Shown here: positions 6,960 through 15,067 of the stretch, piece after piece
Numbering within the stretch: the stretch's first letter is position 1
Layout: every line of letters begins with the position of its first letter
Origin: an uncultured Clostridium sp.
Lineage (GTDB): Bacteria > Bacillota > Clostridia > Lachnospirales > Lachnospiraceae
Assembly (NCBI GenBank): GCA_900543885.1
Contig: UQTA01000054.1
Coordinates: 1-20,326, forward strand
Direction: 5' to 3'
Length of the DNA stretch: 20,326 nucleotides
The notes under the pieces: model-generated
Told to the model about the DNA's origin: nothing
Database searches by the model: none
Seen by the model: the letters and a program-made list of their open reading frames with translations, nothing else
Made by a program: the position numbers and the translations under genes

Positions 6960-7505
6960 TTATTTTAAGATAGGGCGCAGCACTTTGCGAAGCTGCTCTA
7001 CACAGATGAGAACGATCACTGCTGCTGTACCGATCTGCACCAGGTTTCCAGGAATCGAAGCTGCCGGGGCAAACAGGTTGTGATAGAGGATCACTTCTGC
7101 AATGTAGTAGCCAACCACTTTGATCACGCATGCCACTGCAATAGCCACTGCATCTCTGGCTGTGCTGTGGTGTCCTTCTGTAATAGCACCTACTGCATAA
7201 CCCATAGCACCTACGATAACAAATGTAAACGGCGCCCATGCAGTCCAGCCAGATAACAGATCAAACAGTCCCATACCGAAAGCACCTGCTAACATGCCGG
7301 TGCGCTTGCCTAACAGGATCGCGCAGATAAATAACGGGACATTTCCCAAATGGATCAGTCCTCCGTTTGCCGCGATAGGAAGTCTCACATTTACAAATGC
7401 TGTAAATACATAGGTCAGTGCAATAAACATTGCATCTAAAACAAGTTCCTTTGTACTGTATCCGCTTTTTGCAGCCGCAGCTGCCTGTTTTGTGTTTGTA
7501 CTCAT
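6960..7505 (-). CDS. ECF transporter S-component (DUF1393/HmpT-like)
   Basis: A 181-residue protein with about five to six membrane helices after an Ala/Lys-rich N-terminus. It carries MFIALTYVFTAFVNVRLPI, then GGLIHLGNVPLFICAILLGKRTGMLAGAFGMGLFDLLSGW. The 'G-x-x-H-L-G-N' and 'L-G-x-x-x-G-x-x-A-G' segments are typical of vitamin-binding S subunits of energy-coupling-factor importers. Such subunits associate with a shared EcfT/EcfA motor encoded elsewhere. It most resembles the HmpT/DUF1393 type, for which pyridoxine-like substrates have been proposed. The next gene downstream is a PLP enzyme, which fits vitamin B6 uptake but does not prove it. ATG 7505 has AGAGG about ten bases upstream. The stop codon lies in the target duplication of element copy 3. 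Confidence 0.75.
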   Translation of the reverse strand: MSTNTKQAAAAAKSGYSTKELVLDAMFIALTYVFTAFVNVRLPIAANGGLIHLGNVPLFICAILLGKRTGMLAGAFGMGLFDLLSGWTAWAPFTFVIVGAMGYAVGAITEGHHSTARDAVAIAVACVIKVVGYYIAEVILYHNLFAPAASIPGNLVQIGTAAVIVLICVEQLRKVLRPILK

Positions 7506-7522
7506 TATCCTTTTCCTCTCTT

Positions 7523-7561
7523 CCTGACAGGTTCTCAGGGCCCTGGGAGAATGGCATCAGG
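7523..7561 (-). other. Leader hairpin upstream of the S-component gene
   Basis: In the leader on the minus strand, an outer stem CCTGA / TCAGG encloses an inner stem TTCTC / GAGAA whose loop contains the palindrome AGGGCCCT. It ends about 18 bp before the start codon, close to the ribosome site. S-component genes are often riboswitch-controlled, but this structure matches none of the TPP, FMN, THF or preQ1-I consensus sequences I can recall. It is therefore recorded only as a structured leader. Confidence 0.4.
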
Positions 7562-7579
7562 CTTTCTTTTATATTTGCT

Positions 7580-7609
7580 GTATTAGCTTAACCTTAGGAT
7601 AAATGATAA
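7580..7609 (-). promoter_or_regulatory. Possible promoter of the S-component / aminotransferase genes
   Basis: On the minus strand TTATCA (7609-7604), an 18-bp spacer and TAATAC (7585-7580). The match is moderate. It would produce a leader of about 68 nt that begins just before the leader hairpin. Confidence 0.35.
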
Positions 7610-7682
7610 ATGGGCTTTTTAAAACATCCAGTTTTTAATTATTTAACCAGTCCAGTTTTGCATTTAAGCAGCTGCGCAGAAT

Positions 7683-9173
7683 TTAACCTAATAATTCCCG
7701 TACCATTTTTGCATCAAAGACCACTTTGTCTATGTGGTTTACTTCAATCTGGTAAAGGGCATTGGCTGCAATGTGCTCTGCTGCCTGTTCTAAGTCACGG
7801 ATACCTGTGGTATCAGAATAGCGGTGGATCACTTCTGTCAGTGCCTCCGGAGTGATCACACATTCTTCTTCCTTCATGCTCATTCTCTTTAATACCTTTG
7901 GAAGGGCGAATTTTGTGAAAATGATCTTCTTTTCATCTTCTGTATAATCCGGAATATCGATCACTGCAAAACGAGACATTAATGGTGCACTGATCAGGGA
8001 ACGGTCATTGGCCGTTGCAATGGGATATACACCGGCTGTAGGAACCATACACTCCATATAGTTATCTGTAAATCCAAGATTATCTAACAATGTTAAAAGT
8101 ACATCAGCCGGATTGCCGTTTCCTTTGCCGGAAGCCGCCTTGTCCAGCTCATTGATGATAAATACAAGGTTTGACTGACCGGACAGAGAAAATGCCTCCA
8201 TAATGATACCTGGCTTTGCATTTGCATAAACACGGGAACTTCCTGTCAGCTGTTCCGGGTCGTTGATAGAACTCATATCCAGAGTTGTCCACGGCAGCTT
8301 CAGGATCCTTGCTACCGCATAGGCGATCTGAGATTTTCCGGTTCCTGCAGGTCCGATCAAAAGAATACCATAAGCAGGAAGTGTATGGGTACGGTTGATC
8401 TGGATGATCGTCTCGATGATACGCTGTTTTACCCGCTCCATTCCATATAATTCTTCATCCAGGATCCGTCTTGCTTCATTTGGGTCAATGGCTTCAAAAT
8501 AATTACTCTTCCACTGAATATTCATCATAATGGACAAAGCCCTCTGGGCATGGCGGCGTTCTTCCGGAGAAACCTCATGGGAATTAGCTACTGCCAGGTT
8601 CCTTCTGGCCCAAAGACGGATATTGTCAGGAAGTGTCCTTCCTGCACAGGTCATAAAATCAGTAATACTCTGAAGACTGGTAAGCTTCATATCATCCCCG
8701 TCTTCTGCTGTATCCTCTTCGCTTATCTCCTCTGCCGGCGCACCGCTGGCCTGAAGACGTTCGATCATATACTGTAAAAAGCCGTCCTCTGCGGAAAGCT
8801 TGGTGCCGCCTCCAAAAGCAATCTCCCGGATTTTGTATACAGCATACCCGTCTGCCTCATTGGAACCGGAAAGGCGCACATTAATATGACTTTCTCCCAG
8901 CCATTTAAGAAGACTTACAAAACGGGCATCTACTTTTAAGATGTCTGCACTGACAGTACCGCCGCCTTCTGCCTGAAATTCAAAGGCAGTCTTTCGGATC
9001 GGATTGGTAAACACACCCCAGGAGTGGTGTTCCCATTTTCTATTGCTGTTGTCCAGAACCAGGATCGGGTGTTCTGGAGAAGCAACTGTTTCACTGGAGC
9101 GGATCACTGTGTAAGTACACTCCGGTGCTTTCTTTTCTTCTTTTGGTTCATCATTGAAATCAAAAACTGGCAT
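7683..9173 (-). CDS. Lon-like AAA+ ATPase without a protease domain
   Basis: A 496-residue protein. Residues 1-225 are not recognised and include an acidic linker (about 147-160). From 234 the sequence follows the Lon ATPase core: ARRILDEELYGMERVKQRI, Walker A GPAGTGKS (274-281), and a Walker B region LVFIINELDKA (336-346). Then come sensor 1 in IATAND (Asn389), the arginine-finger region MSRF (Arg401), YTEDEKKIIFTKFALPK and sensor 2 in GIRDLEQ (Arg459). The protein ends where Lon's serine-lysine protease domain would begin, so it is probably a remodelling ATPase and not a protease. The Walker B aspartate is replaced by Asn341 while catalytic Glu342 remains, which may alter Mg binding or hydrolysis. 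ATG 9173 follows GGGGAG. It seems to be a single gene; its partner is unknown. Confidence 0.8.
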   Translation of the reverse strand: MPVFDFNDEPKEEKKAPECTYTVIRSSETVASPEHPILVLDNSNRKWEHHSWGVFTNPIRKTAFEFQAEGGGTVSADILKVDARFVSLLKWLGESHINVRLSGSNEADGYAVYKIREIAFGGGTKLSAEDGFLQYMIERLQASGAPAEEISEEDTAEDGDDMKLTSLQSITDFMTCAGRTLPDNIRLWARRNLAVANSHEVSPEERRHAQRALSIMMNIQWKSNYFEAIDPNEARRILDEELYGMERVKQRIIETIIQINRTHTLPAYGILLIGPAGTGKSQIAYAVARILKLPWTTLDMSSINDPEQLTGSSRVYANAKPGIIMEAFSLSGQSNLVFIINELDKAASGKGNGNPADVLLTLLDNLGFTDNYMECMVPTAGVYPIATANDRSLISAPLMSRFAVIDIPDYTEDEKKIIFTKFALPKVLKRMSMKEEECVITPEALTEVIHRYSDTTGIRDLEQAAEHIAANALYQIEVNHIDKVVFDAKMVRELLG

Positions 9174-9200
9174 TTTTTCTCCCCTGCAGCTAAATCTGCT

Positions 9201-9229
9201 AGTATATTTTGTAATAGTTCTGTCTTACA
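9201..9229 (-). promoter_or_regulatory. Possible promoter of the Lon-like ATPase gene
   Basis: On the minus strand TGTAAG (9229-9224), a 17-bp spacer and TATACT (9206-9201), some 30 bp upstream of the start codon. The -10 box is good and the -35 box weak. Confidence 0.35.
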
Positions 9230-9320
9230 CAACAAACTTATTCCTCAGTGTACCACGGATTTACTGTATCCACAACACTTCTTTTTTCCAAAAACTGCCC
9301 TAAATAAAATTTCCCCCGAC

Positions 9321-9347
9321 AAAGCAAAAGCGCCCCGAAGGACGCTT
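9321..9347 (-). terminator. Terminator of the GNAT acetyltransferase gene
   Basis: Read on the minus strand: stem AAGCG / CGCTT extended by CC / GG around a TTCG tetraloop, followed by TTTTGCTTT. It lies about 45 bp after the acetyltransferase stop codon. A second perfect hairpin, TGCGCC / GGCGCA (9369-9383), sits between the stop codon and this terminator without a T tract. Confidence 0.7.
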
Positions 9348-9392
9348 CTTTCTGCATGCACCTTAAACTGCGCCAGTGGCGCATTTACATAT

Positions 9393-10001
9393 CTATTCTA
9401 ATCCATATTTTTCTTTCAGTCTGTTACGAATCTGAGGAAAACTTACTGGTGCAGTCATAGGAGCCTGGTGTTCACCAATCATATGTTCCATCCATACCAT
9501 ATTGTACCACCGGTCAAATTTGTAGCCGCACTTTTTAAACTCTCCAACCATGCGATAGCCCATATGTGCATGGAACTGAGCACTGTTTTTGTCCAGATAT
9601 TCATCTTCTTTCTCCGGATATCCGATGCAGGCTTCCATATTCAGGATTCCCTGCTCTTTTAATACCGCTTCCAGAGCCTGATGAAGCTTTTTCCCAACCC
9701 CTTTATGTTTTACATTTTCATCTACATAAATCGAAGTTTCCACTGCCCAGTCATAAGCAGCCCGCTCTTTAAAAGGACTTACATAGGCGTATCCAAGGAT
9801 TTTTCCGTTTTCCACTGCTTTCAGATAGGGAAATCGCTGTAAAACATGAGTGATGCGTCCTTTAAATTCCTCTACGGAAGGAACATCGTATTCAAAGGTA
9901 ATGGCTGTTTTTTCTACATACGGCGCATAAATGGCAAGGAGCTCTTCTGCATCCTCTGCAGATGCGATCTGGATCTTTATAGTTTCATTTTTCTCATTCA
10001 T
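9393..10001 (-). CDS. GNAT-family N-acetyltransferase (phosphinothricin acetyltransferase-like)
   Basis: A 202-residue protein. It opens IKIQIASAEDAEELLAIYAPYV, continues TAITFEYDVPSVEEF (about 33-47), then ETSIYVDENVKHKGVGKKLHQAL. The last holds the acetyl-CoA pyrophosphate-binding G-x-G turn (Gly101, Gly103). GYRMVGEFKKCGYKFDRWYNMVWMEH follows. The T-x-x-F-E motif and the closing G-x-K-F-x-x-W-x-x-x-x-W-M pattern are those of the Pat/YncA group, which acetylates phosphinothricin, methionine derivatives or related amines. The family is usually about 170-185 residues; here there is an extra C-terminal tail of about 25. AGGAG lies ten bases before ATG 10001. No drug resistance should be assumed, because the substrate is not readable from the motif. 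Confidence 0.82.
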   Translation of the reverse strand: MNEKNETIKIQIASAEDAEELLAIYAPYVEKTAITFEYDVPSVEEFKGRITHVLQRFPYLKAVENGKILGYAYVSPFKERAAYDWAVETSIYVDENVKHKGVGKKLHQALEAVLKEQGILNMEACIGYPEKEDEYLDKNSAQFHAHMGYRMVGEFKKCGYKFDRWYNMVWMEHMIGEHQAPMTAPVSFPQIRNRLKEKYGLE

Positions 10002-10125
10002 AATTTCGGTCTCCTGTTCTTACCTAATGTACTCTCAAATCTTTTTTCTTAGTTTTACAATAAAATTCCAAAAGCAGCTATTTTTTAATAATACTATCAC
10101 CTTATTTCTGGATTGGAAACCCCCT

Positions 10126-12624
10126 CTATTCATTTTCCACAATGCTTTTCACTGCTCTTTTGATAATAACGTTCTCTCCTTTACTTTCTAAGGCCCATGC
10201 GCCATTTCCACCTGTTTCATAAAGGGAAATATTCTGTTTCTTCATTCGTTCTGTGACCTCTGTGGATGGATGACCATAAGAATTGTCTTTTCCGTAAGAT
10301 ATAAAGGCAGCTTGTAAAGGCATCGCCGACAAAAAATCAGGACTGGAAGATCCTTTAGAACCGTGATGGGCTGTTTTTAAGATCTGTACATGCTTTAAAT
10401 GTTCTTTCTGAATGCTGTTATCTTCCTCTGCCAGCTTTAAAATCTCATTTTCCTCTTCCGTTCCCATATCACCGGTAAATAACATATGCAGATCATTATA
10501 ATGGGCACATACAACCAGGGAATGGGCATTTCTTTCTTCTTCCCTTTCTTTCTCAAAAATACAGGTAAATTCTATCTCACCTGCCTTTATTTTATCCCCC
10601 TGGCGCATATAATAGGTTTTCCCGCCTGCTTCTGTCTGTAATCCTTCCAGCTGTTCATAAATATCTCCTCCTTTGCCTCCTGCCGGCAAGATCAGAACGT
10701 CAATGGGAATTTTCTGTTCCAAAAGATAAAGAAGACCGCTTATATGATCATTATCCCCATGACTCACCATTGCCATATCTAAACGGGAAATGCCTTTGGA
10801 TTTAAGACATGGCTCTAATGTCCGGCTTCCAAACTTCTTTTCACTGGAGCTTCCCCCATCGATAAGGATATTCGTTCTGCCTGACTGCAATAAAAAACCG
10901 TCTCCCTGTCCTACGTCAAGACAGAGAAAACCGAATCCCCGAACGGGACAAGAAGAAAGAATACCGAAACTTAATACAACTGCCATCCATAATACGGCAG
11001 CATTAAACAGATGATAGGCCCATTTTTTTCTGAAGACCGAAACAGAAGCATTTCCCTTGTCTTTCATCTTCCGGTTTCTGTACCACCCCAGCACAGCCAC
11101 CGTTATTCCCCACATTCCAATATAACATAAAATCTGTCCCGGTTTTGGGCGTCCAAGGACATTCATTGCTCCCGGCAGTTTTAGTGAATATTCACACGCA
11201 CATTTATAATAGCTCAATATCATATGCCCCATTTTAGCAGCAATCATGGCTCCTAAAGGCCATATTCCCCCGATAAACAGGATCACGATCCCTGATGCCA
11301 TCAAACAAGGTACAAAGGGCAGTATCAGAAAGTTTAACAACATCCCATACAAGGGGTACTGATAATAATGCCATGCCATAACCGGCAGCAGAACGATCTG
11401 CACCCAAAAACTGATCACCACTGTTTTTTCCCAGTTTTTTTCAATTTTATATTCCCTTATCATCCACTGACCCGGTCCGGAAATTGCCAGTACTGCTGCA
11501 AAAGAAAGCTGAAAACCGCTGTGAAAGATAAGATAAGGATTTTTACCAAGAAGACTTAACGCCGCAAAACCAAGAGCCGAAAGGCTGTCATAGGTACGTC
11601 CCCGTTCTGCCGCCAGCCAAAGACAGCATATCATAAACACTGCCCTGAAAGTAGAACCGGAGGAACCGGTAAAAATACCGTAGCTTATCACAAAGCTGCC
11701 GCTTAATATCCCCGCAGTCCGAAACCCCCCAATGGTTTTTCTAAAAAGCAGATACATTCCCCCTCCGATCAGAGACAAATGCTGTCCGCTGACTGCCAAT
11801 AAATGGGCGATCCCGCTGGCCCGGTACATATTTAATATATCTGTTTCAATGAAAGAAGTATCCCCTAGCAGGATCGCCTTATAAATACCAATATCTTCTT
11901 TTTCGCAGTACTTCTCCAACACCCGACCGCAATATCCTCTCATTTTTAAAATAAGTCTCATAAAAGGGCGATCTGCTCCCCTGCATTCTTTCAAAGCTTT
12001 TATATAACCAGTACACAGCACTCCTTTTGACCGATAATATAACTTTGTGTTAAATTCACCCGGATTTTTCCCAGGTTCCGTCAAACTTAAAGAACAGGCC
12101 ATTTTAACTTTTTTCCCAGGAAGGAGTTGTTCTTCCCAGCCTTCTGTCTCCTCCGGCAATCCATAAAGCTGCAGAGGAAAATGAAGAGTCATCCACTGTC
12201 TGTCCTCTGGCCCATCTGTACTTTTTGTTTTCTTCCTCACTTTCACTTTATTTACCATTATTTCCAGTCTTTCATTCTTCTCTCTTAGATCCACCACTGT
12301 TCCCATTACCTGTACCACATCTCCCCATTCCGCCTGAGAAATCATTTTTTCCTCTTCTTCCATCCGCTCCCGGCACTGTCCGCCTAAAAAACTTCCCGCT
12401 GTCATTCCTCCAAAAAACAATATAAAAAAAAGCAGAAGTGTCCTGTATATAACACTCCTGCTCAAATTAATACCCCAAAAACGTCTGACTGCAAGTACTG
12501 CAAAAAACAGCAGTCCAAATAGCCAGAAACACGTTCTGTATACAGCCTCCTGCAAACACAGGGCAAGCACCTCTCCAAGTACAAATCCTGCAGTTATCAC
12601 CACAAGTGGCCGTTTCATATTCAA
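10126..12624 (-). CDS. comEC: ComEC/Rec2 competence DNA channel
   Basis: An 832-residue protein with three parts. An N-terminal region has membrane helices (about 7-82) and a soluble OB-like domain. The multi-helix competence domain spans about 245-520 and contains GIAHLLAVSGQHLSLI at 271-286. The C-terminal metallo-beta-lactamase-like domain spans about 560-825: LDVGQGDGFLL, SHGDNDHISG at 621-630, LFTGDMG at 715-721, AHHGS at 752-756. ComEC carries single-stranded DNA through the membrane during transformation, and the C-terminal domain is thought to degrade the other strand. His and Asp of the H-x-D-x-D-H motif are present. The first codon is TTG at 12624, nine bases after AGGAGA. An in-frame ATG two codons later is too far from the ribosome site. 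The gene starts two bases after the GerMN lipoprotein stop codon, so the two are translationally linked. Confidence 0.92.
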   Translation of the reverse strand: MNMKRPLVVITAGFVLGEVLALCLQEAVYRTCFWLFGLLFFAVLAVRRFWGINLSRSVIYRTLLLFFILFFGGMTAGSFLGGQCRERMEEEEKMISQAEWGDVVQVMGTVVDLREKNERLEIMVNKVKVRKKTKSTDGPEDRQWMTLHFPLQLYGLPEETEGWEEQLLPGKKVKMACSLSLTEPGKNPGEFNTKLYYRSKGVLCTGYIKALKECRGADRPFMRLILKMRGYCGRVLEKYCEKEDIGIYKAILLGDTSFIETDILNMYRASGIAHLLAVSGQHLSLIGGGMYLLFRKTIGGFRTAGILSGSFVISYGIFTGSSGSTFRAVFMICCLWLAAERGRTYDSLSALGFAALSLLGKNPYLIFHSGFQLSFAAVLAISGPGQWMIREYKIEKNWEKTVVISFWVQIVLLPVMAWHYYQYPLYGMLLNFLILPFVPCLMASGIVILFIGGIWPLGAMIAAKMGHMILSYYKCACEYSLKLPGAMNVLGRPKPGQILCYIGMWGITVAVLGWYRNRKMKDKGNASVSVFRKKWAYHLFNAAVLWMAVVLSFGILSSCPVRGFGFLCLDVGQGDGFLLQSGRTNILIDGGSSSEKKFGSRTLEPCLKSKGISRLDMAMVSHGDNDHISGLLYLLEQKIPIDVLILPAGGKGGDIYEQLEGLQTEAGGKTYYMRQGDKIKAGEIEFTCIFEKEREEERNAHSLVVCAHYNDLHMLFTGDMGTEEENEILKLAEEDNSIQKEHLKHVQILKTAHHGSKGSSSPDFLSAMPLQAAFISYGKDNSYGHPSTEVTERMKKQNISLYETGGNGAWALESKGENVIIKRAVKSIVENE

Positions 12625-12626
12625 TT

Positions 12627-13589
12627 TTAATTATCTCCTGTTTGTTCCTGCTCAATATAGTCCATGTTCCGTTCAAAAACCGTATTTAAAGATACTACTT
12701 CCCTGAACATTACATCCGGGGAACCATTCACCATGATCTGCACCTTTGTTGCCGGATTTTTTTCCAGCAAAGAATCTACGATGGCATAAATAGGTATATA
12801 TTCACCGACTGTCTGGGGGCTGTTTAAAAAGGCTGAATCAAAGTTGATATAGCAAACATTATCTGTTACCGATACACTTAGTATCTTACAATCGGAGGCA
12901 AGCACTGCCTGATGTCCGCTGTCTGAGGGGCCTGCGATCAGCTGTTCCACGATCAGCTGCTCCATGGACGTATTGATATTGTGGGCTACTTCCCGTTTTT
13001 CCGCTACCAGCTTATCACCGGTGCTGTTTGCGAAATACAAGGTCAATTCTGTCTTTTCATAGGCATTGACATTGCTTGTATTAATAATAAAATCCCCTGC
13101 AGAAATAAAGCCTACCGGATTTCCCTGACGATCCATAAGAGGCTGGTCGCCGCAATAAATGCTGATATAGTTGATTCCTGCTATCTGGGTTATAGTTCTT
13201 GCAAGAGCTGCCCTGCAAAGGATCTCCTGTTCTGGCTTCATAGACGTATAACTTCCGTCAAAATACAGGTACAGCACCTGTTCATCGATCCTGCAGGCCT
13301 TAAAAGATACCTTATCGCTTAGCACCGTCTGACAGTCTAAATCTCTTGGCACATGGGTCAGCTGATCCATCAGTTCCTCTGCCAGTCCCATCTGATCCTT
13401 TGTTTCTGTTTCATATTCCTGAGCTACCAGTTTGGTCACAGAGGAATTCAGGTAATAGATCACATATTTACCTGCATTTGGGTCAGATTTTGGCTCTGCC
13501 TTGGTGCTGCATCCAGAAAGAAATGTCAGCACAGCAAGAAGAATTCCTAAAAATGTCCTCAGAAGGAACTTATCTTTTCCATGTTTCAT
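12627..13589 (-). CDS. Lipoprotein with two GerMN domains
   Basis: A 320-residue protein with a lipoprotein signal: positively charged MKHGKDKFLLR, a hydrophobic stretch, and lipobox LSGC with acceptor Cys27. Two related GerMN domains follow, at about 42-165 (VIYYLNSS...VLYLYFDGSY) and 176-310 (LTLYFANSTGDKLVAEKREV...VCYINFDSAFL). Each has the 'V-x-x-x-x-x-Y-F/Y-x-x' strand and the 'Y-x-N/Y-F-D' strand of the family. GerMN domains occur in spore germination protein GerM and in LpqB-like lipoproteins that accompany sensor kinases. The ATG overlaps the kinase stop by four bases (ATGA), and AGGAGG precedes it. I infer a surface accessory protein to the kinase, anchored outside the membrane. A role in sporulation is possible but not shown. 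Confidence 0.82.
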   Translation of the reverse strand: MKHGKDKFLLRTFLGILLAVLTFLSGCSTKAEPKSDPNAGKYVIYYLNSSVTKLVAQEYETETKDQMGLAEELMDQLTHVPRDLDCQTVLSDKVSFKACRIDEQVLYLYFDGSYTSMKPEQEILCRAALARTITQIAGINYISIYCGDQPLMDRQGNPVGFISAGDFIINTSNVNAYEKTELTLYFANSTGDKLVAEKREVAHNINTSMEQLIVEQLIAGPSDSGHQAVLASDCKILSVSVTDNVCYINFDSAFLNSPQTVGEYIPIYAIVDSLLEKNPATKVQIMVNGSPDVMFREVVSLNTVFERNMDYIEQEQTGDN

Positions 13590-15055
13590 GATCGTTCCTC
13601 CTGTCTTGGCACATAATTTAACGGAATACGCATACTGAAGGTAGTTCCCTCTCCCGGTGTACTCTCCACATCAATCACACCATGATGCATCTGGATCACA
13701 TTTTTCGTAATAGAAAGTCCCAGACCAGTACCGCCGACTTCCCTGGATCTTGCTTTATCCACACGGAAGAAACGTTCAAAAATATGGTCCACACTGTCCT
13801 CTGGAATACCAATACCGGAATCTGCCACCTTTACATAAAAATACTTGTGATCCGCATCCAGTGTCACCCGGACCCATCCGGAATCCACGTTGTATTTAAT
13901 CGCATTTTCCACCAGATTGGTCACTGCCAGATTCAGTTTTACCTTATCTACATCTGCTGTAACTTCCCGGATGCTCTCTAAGATCAGTTCTACATTGCTG
14001 CGCTTGGCAATAGGGCGCAGTCTTTTTAATATCATCTCCAGTTCATGATTGATATGAACCTGGGAAATATTCATCTGGCTTTCCGCCGATTTATCCATAC
14101 GCACCAGCGTAAGCAGATCTTCGATGATCTGATTTTCCCGGTCGATCTCATCGGAAATGTCCGCCATAAACTCCCGGTACAATTCCACCGGCGCGTCTTC
14201 CATTCCCATCAAAGAATCCGCCAGTACCCGGATAGAAGTAATGGGAGTTTTTAACTCATGGGAAACATTGGAAACGAATTCCTGACGGGATTGATCCACC
14301 GCTTTTAATTTGCGAAGAGACTTCTGCACTGCATGAGACATCTGTCTTGTTTCACTATAGGCATCTTCCCTGATGTCTGCATCCAGATCTCCCTGGGCAA
14401 CCCGGTCAAAGGAGCGCAAAAGCCGCTTGAAAGGCTGTACCAGAAAATGAGTCGATGCTATAGAAAACAACACAGCAACCAACACCATACAAAGGAAAAA
14501 CAGCTGGGCATTGCTTTTTACCCGTTCTGTTACGGAAGTGACATTTTCCATAGAAGCTGTCACTGCAATAACGCCTTGGATCTTTTTCTCATCTGCCGGA
14601 TCATAAATAGGGATGGTCTGGTAAAAATATCCCCCTTCTTTATTAAAGCGGCTGCCGCTTTCACCTTTGAAACAGCGGATGACCTCTTCCGATATATAAT
14701 ATTTTCCCGTTGACAGATTGAATGTGTCTGTCACGATCTTATAGCTGCTGTTAACAATAGCAATACGACCGTTATACAGATCCGCAATGGTCTGCATCTG
14801 GGCATCCAGACTGATATTATTGGTCTTATCTGCTGTAAGATAGCCGGAACGGGTCATACGATTGCTTAAGATCACGCACTGGTTTTGTATCTCAATACTC
14901 CTTGCCTCCAACTGGTTCTGTCTGAAAGATCCCATAAGTATCCATGTCTGGAGCAGCAAGGGAATGACCGCCACTGCGATCATCAAAAGAGTCATGGGGA
15001 CAGTGATACTCTGTCCCCGTGTCTTTAACTTTTCATACCATTTTTCTTTATTCAA
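13586..15055 (-). CDS. Membrane sensor histidine kinase (HAMP-HisKA-HATPase)
   Basis: A 489-residue protein. Helix 1 at about 19-40, an extracellular sensing domain of about 140 residues, helix 2 at 184-204, then a HAMP linker (205-255, QPFKRLLRSFDRVAQGDLDADI). HisKA has FVSNVSHELKTPITSIRVLAD with phospho-acceptor His266. The ATPase domain has the N box NLVENAIKY (380-388), G1 DSGIGIP (412-418) and G2 GGTGLGLSI (441-449). All catalytic motifs are intact. Translation starts at TTG 15055, nine bases after AGGAG. No response regulator gene lies on either side. The upstream neighbour is a DegV protein 12 bp away, and the downstream lipoprotein overlaps. The kinase must phosphorylate a partner encoded elsewhere, or the partner gene was lost or moved. 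Confidence 0.9.
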   Translation of the reverse strand: MNKEKWYEKLKTRGQSITVPMTLLMIAVAVIPLLLQTWILMGSFRQNQLEARSIEIQNQCVILSNRMTRSGYLTADKTNNISLDAQMQTIADLYNGRIAIVNSSYKIVTDTFNLSTGKYYISEEVIRCFKGESGSRFNKEGGYFYQTIPIYDPADEKKIQGVIAVTASMENVTSVTERVKSNAQLFFLCMVLVAVLFSIASTHFLVQPFKRLLRSFDRVAQGDLDADIREDAYSETRQMSHAVQKSLRKLKAVDQSRQEFVSNVSHELKTPITSIRVLADSLMGMEDAPVELYREFMADISDEIDRENQIIEDLLTLVRMDKSAESQMNISQVHINHELEMILKRLRPIAKRSNVELILESIREVTADVDKVKLNLAVTNLVENAIKYNVDSGWVRVTLDADHKYFYVKVADSGIGIPEDSVDHIFERFFRVDKARSREVGGTGLGLSITKNVIQMHHGVIDVESTPGEGTTFSMRIPLNYVPRQEERS

Positions 15056-15067
15056 TTGTTTATGCTC

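Noticed and set aside
6880..7557. Two alternative frames on the minus strand overlapping the S-component gene (6880-7239 and 7261-7557)
   Set aside because: They are shifted-frame shadows of the S-component coding sequence, with no family resemblance and Cys/Arg/Ser-rich composition.
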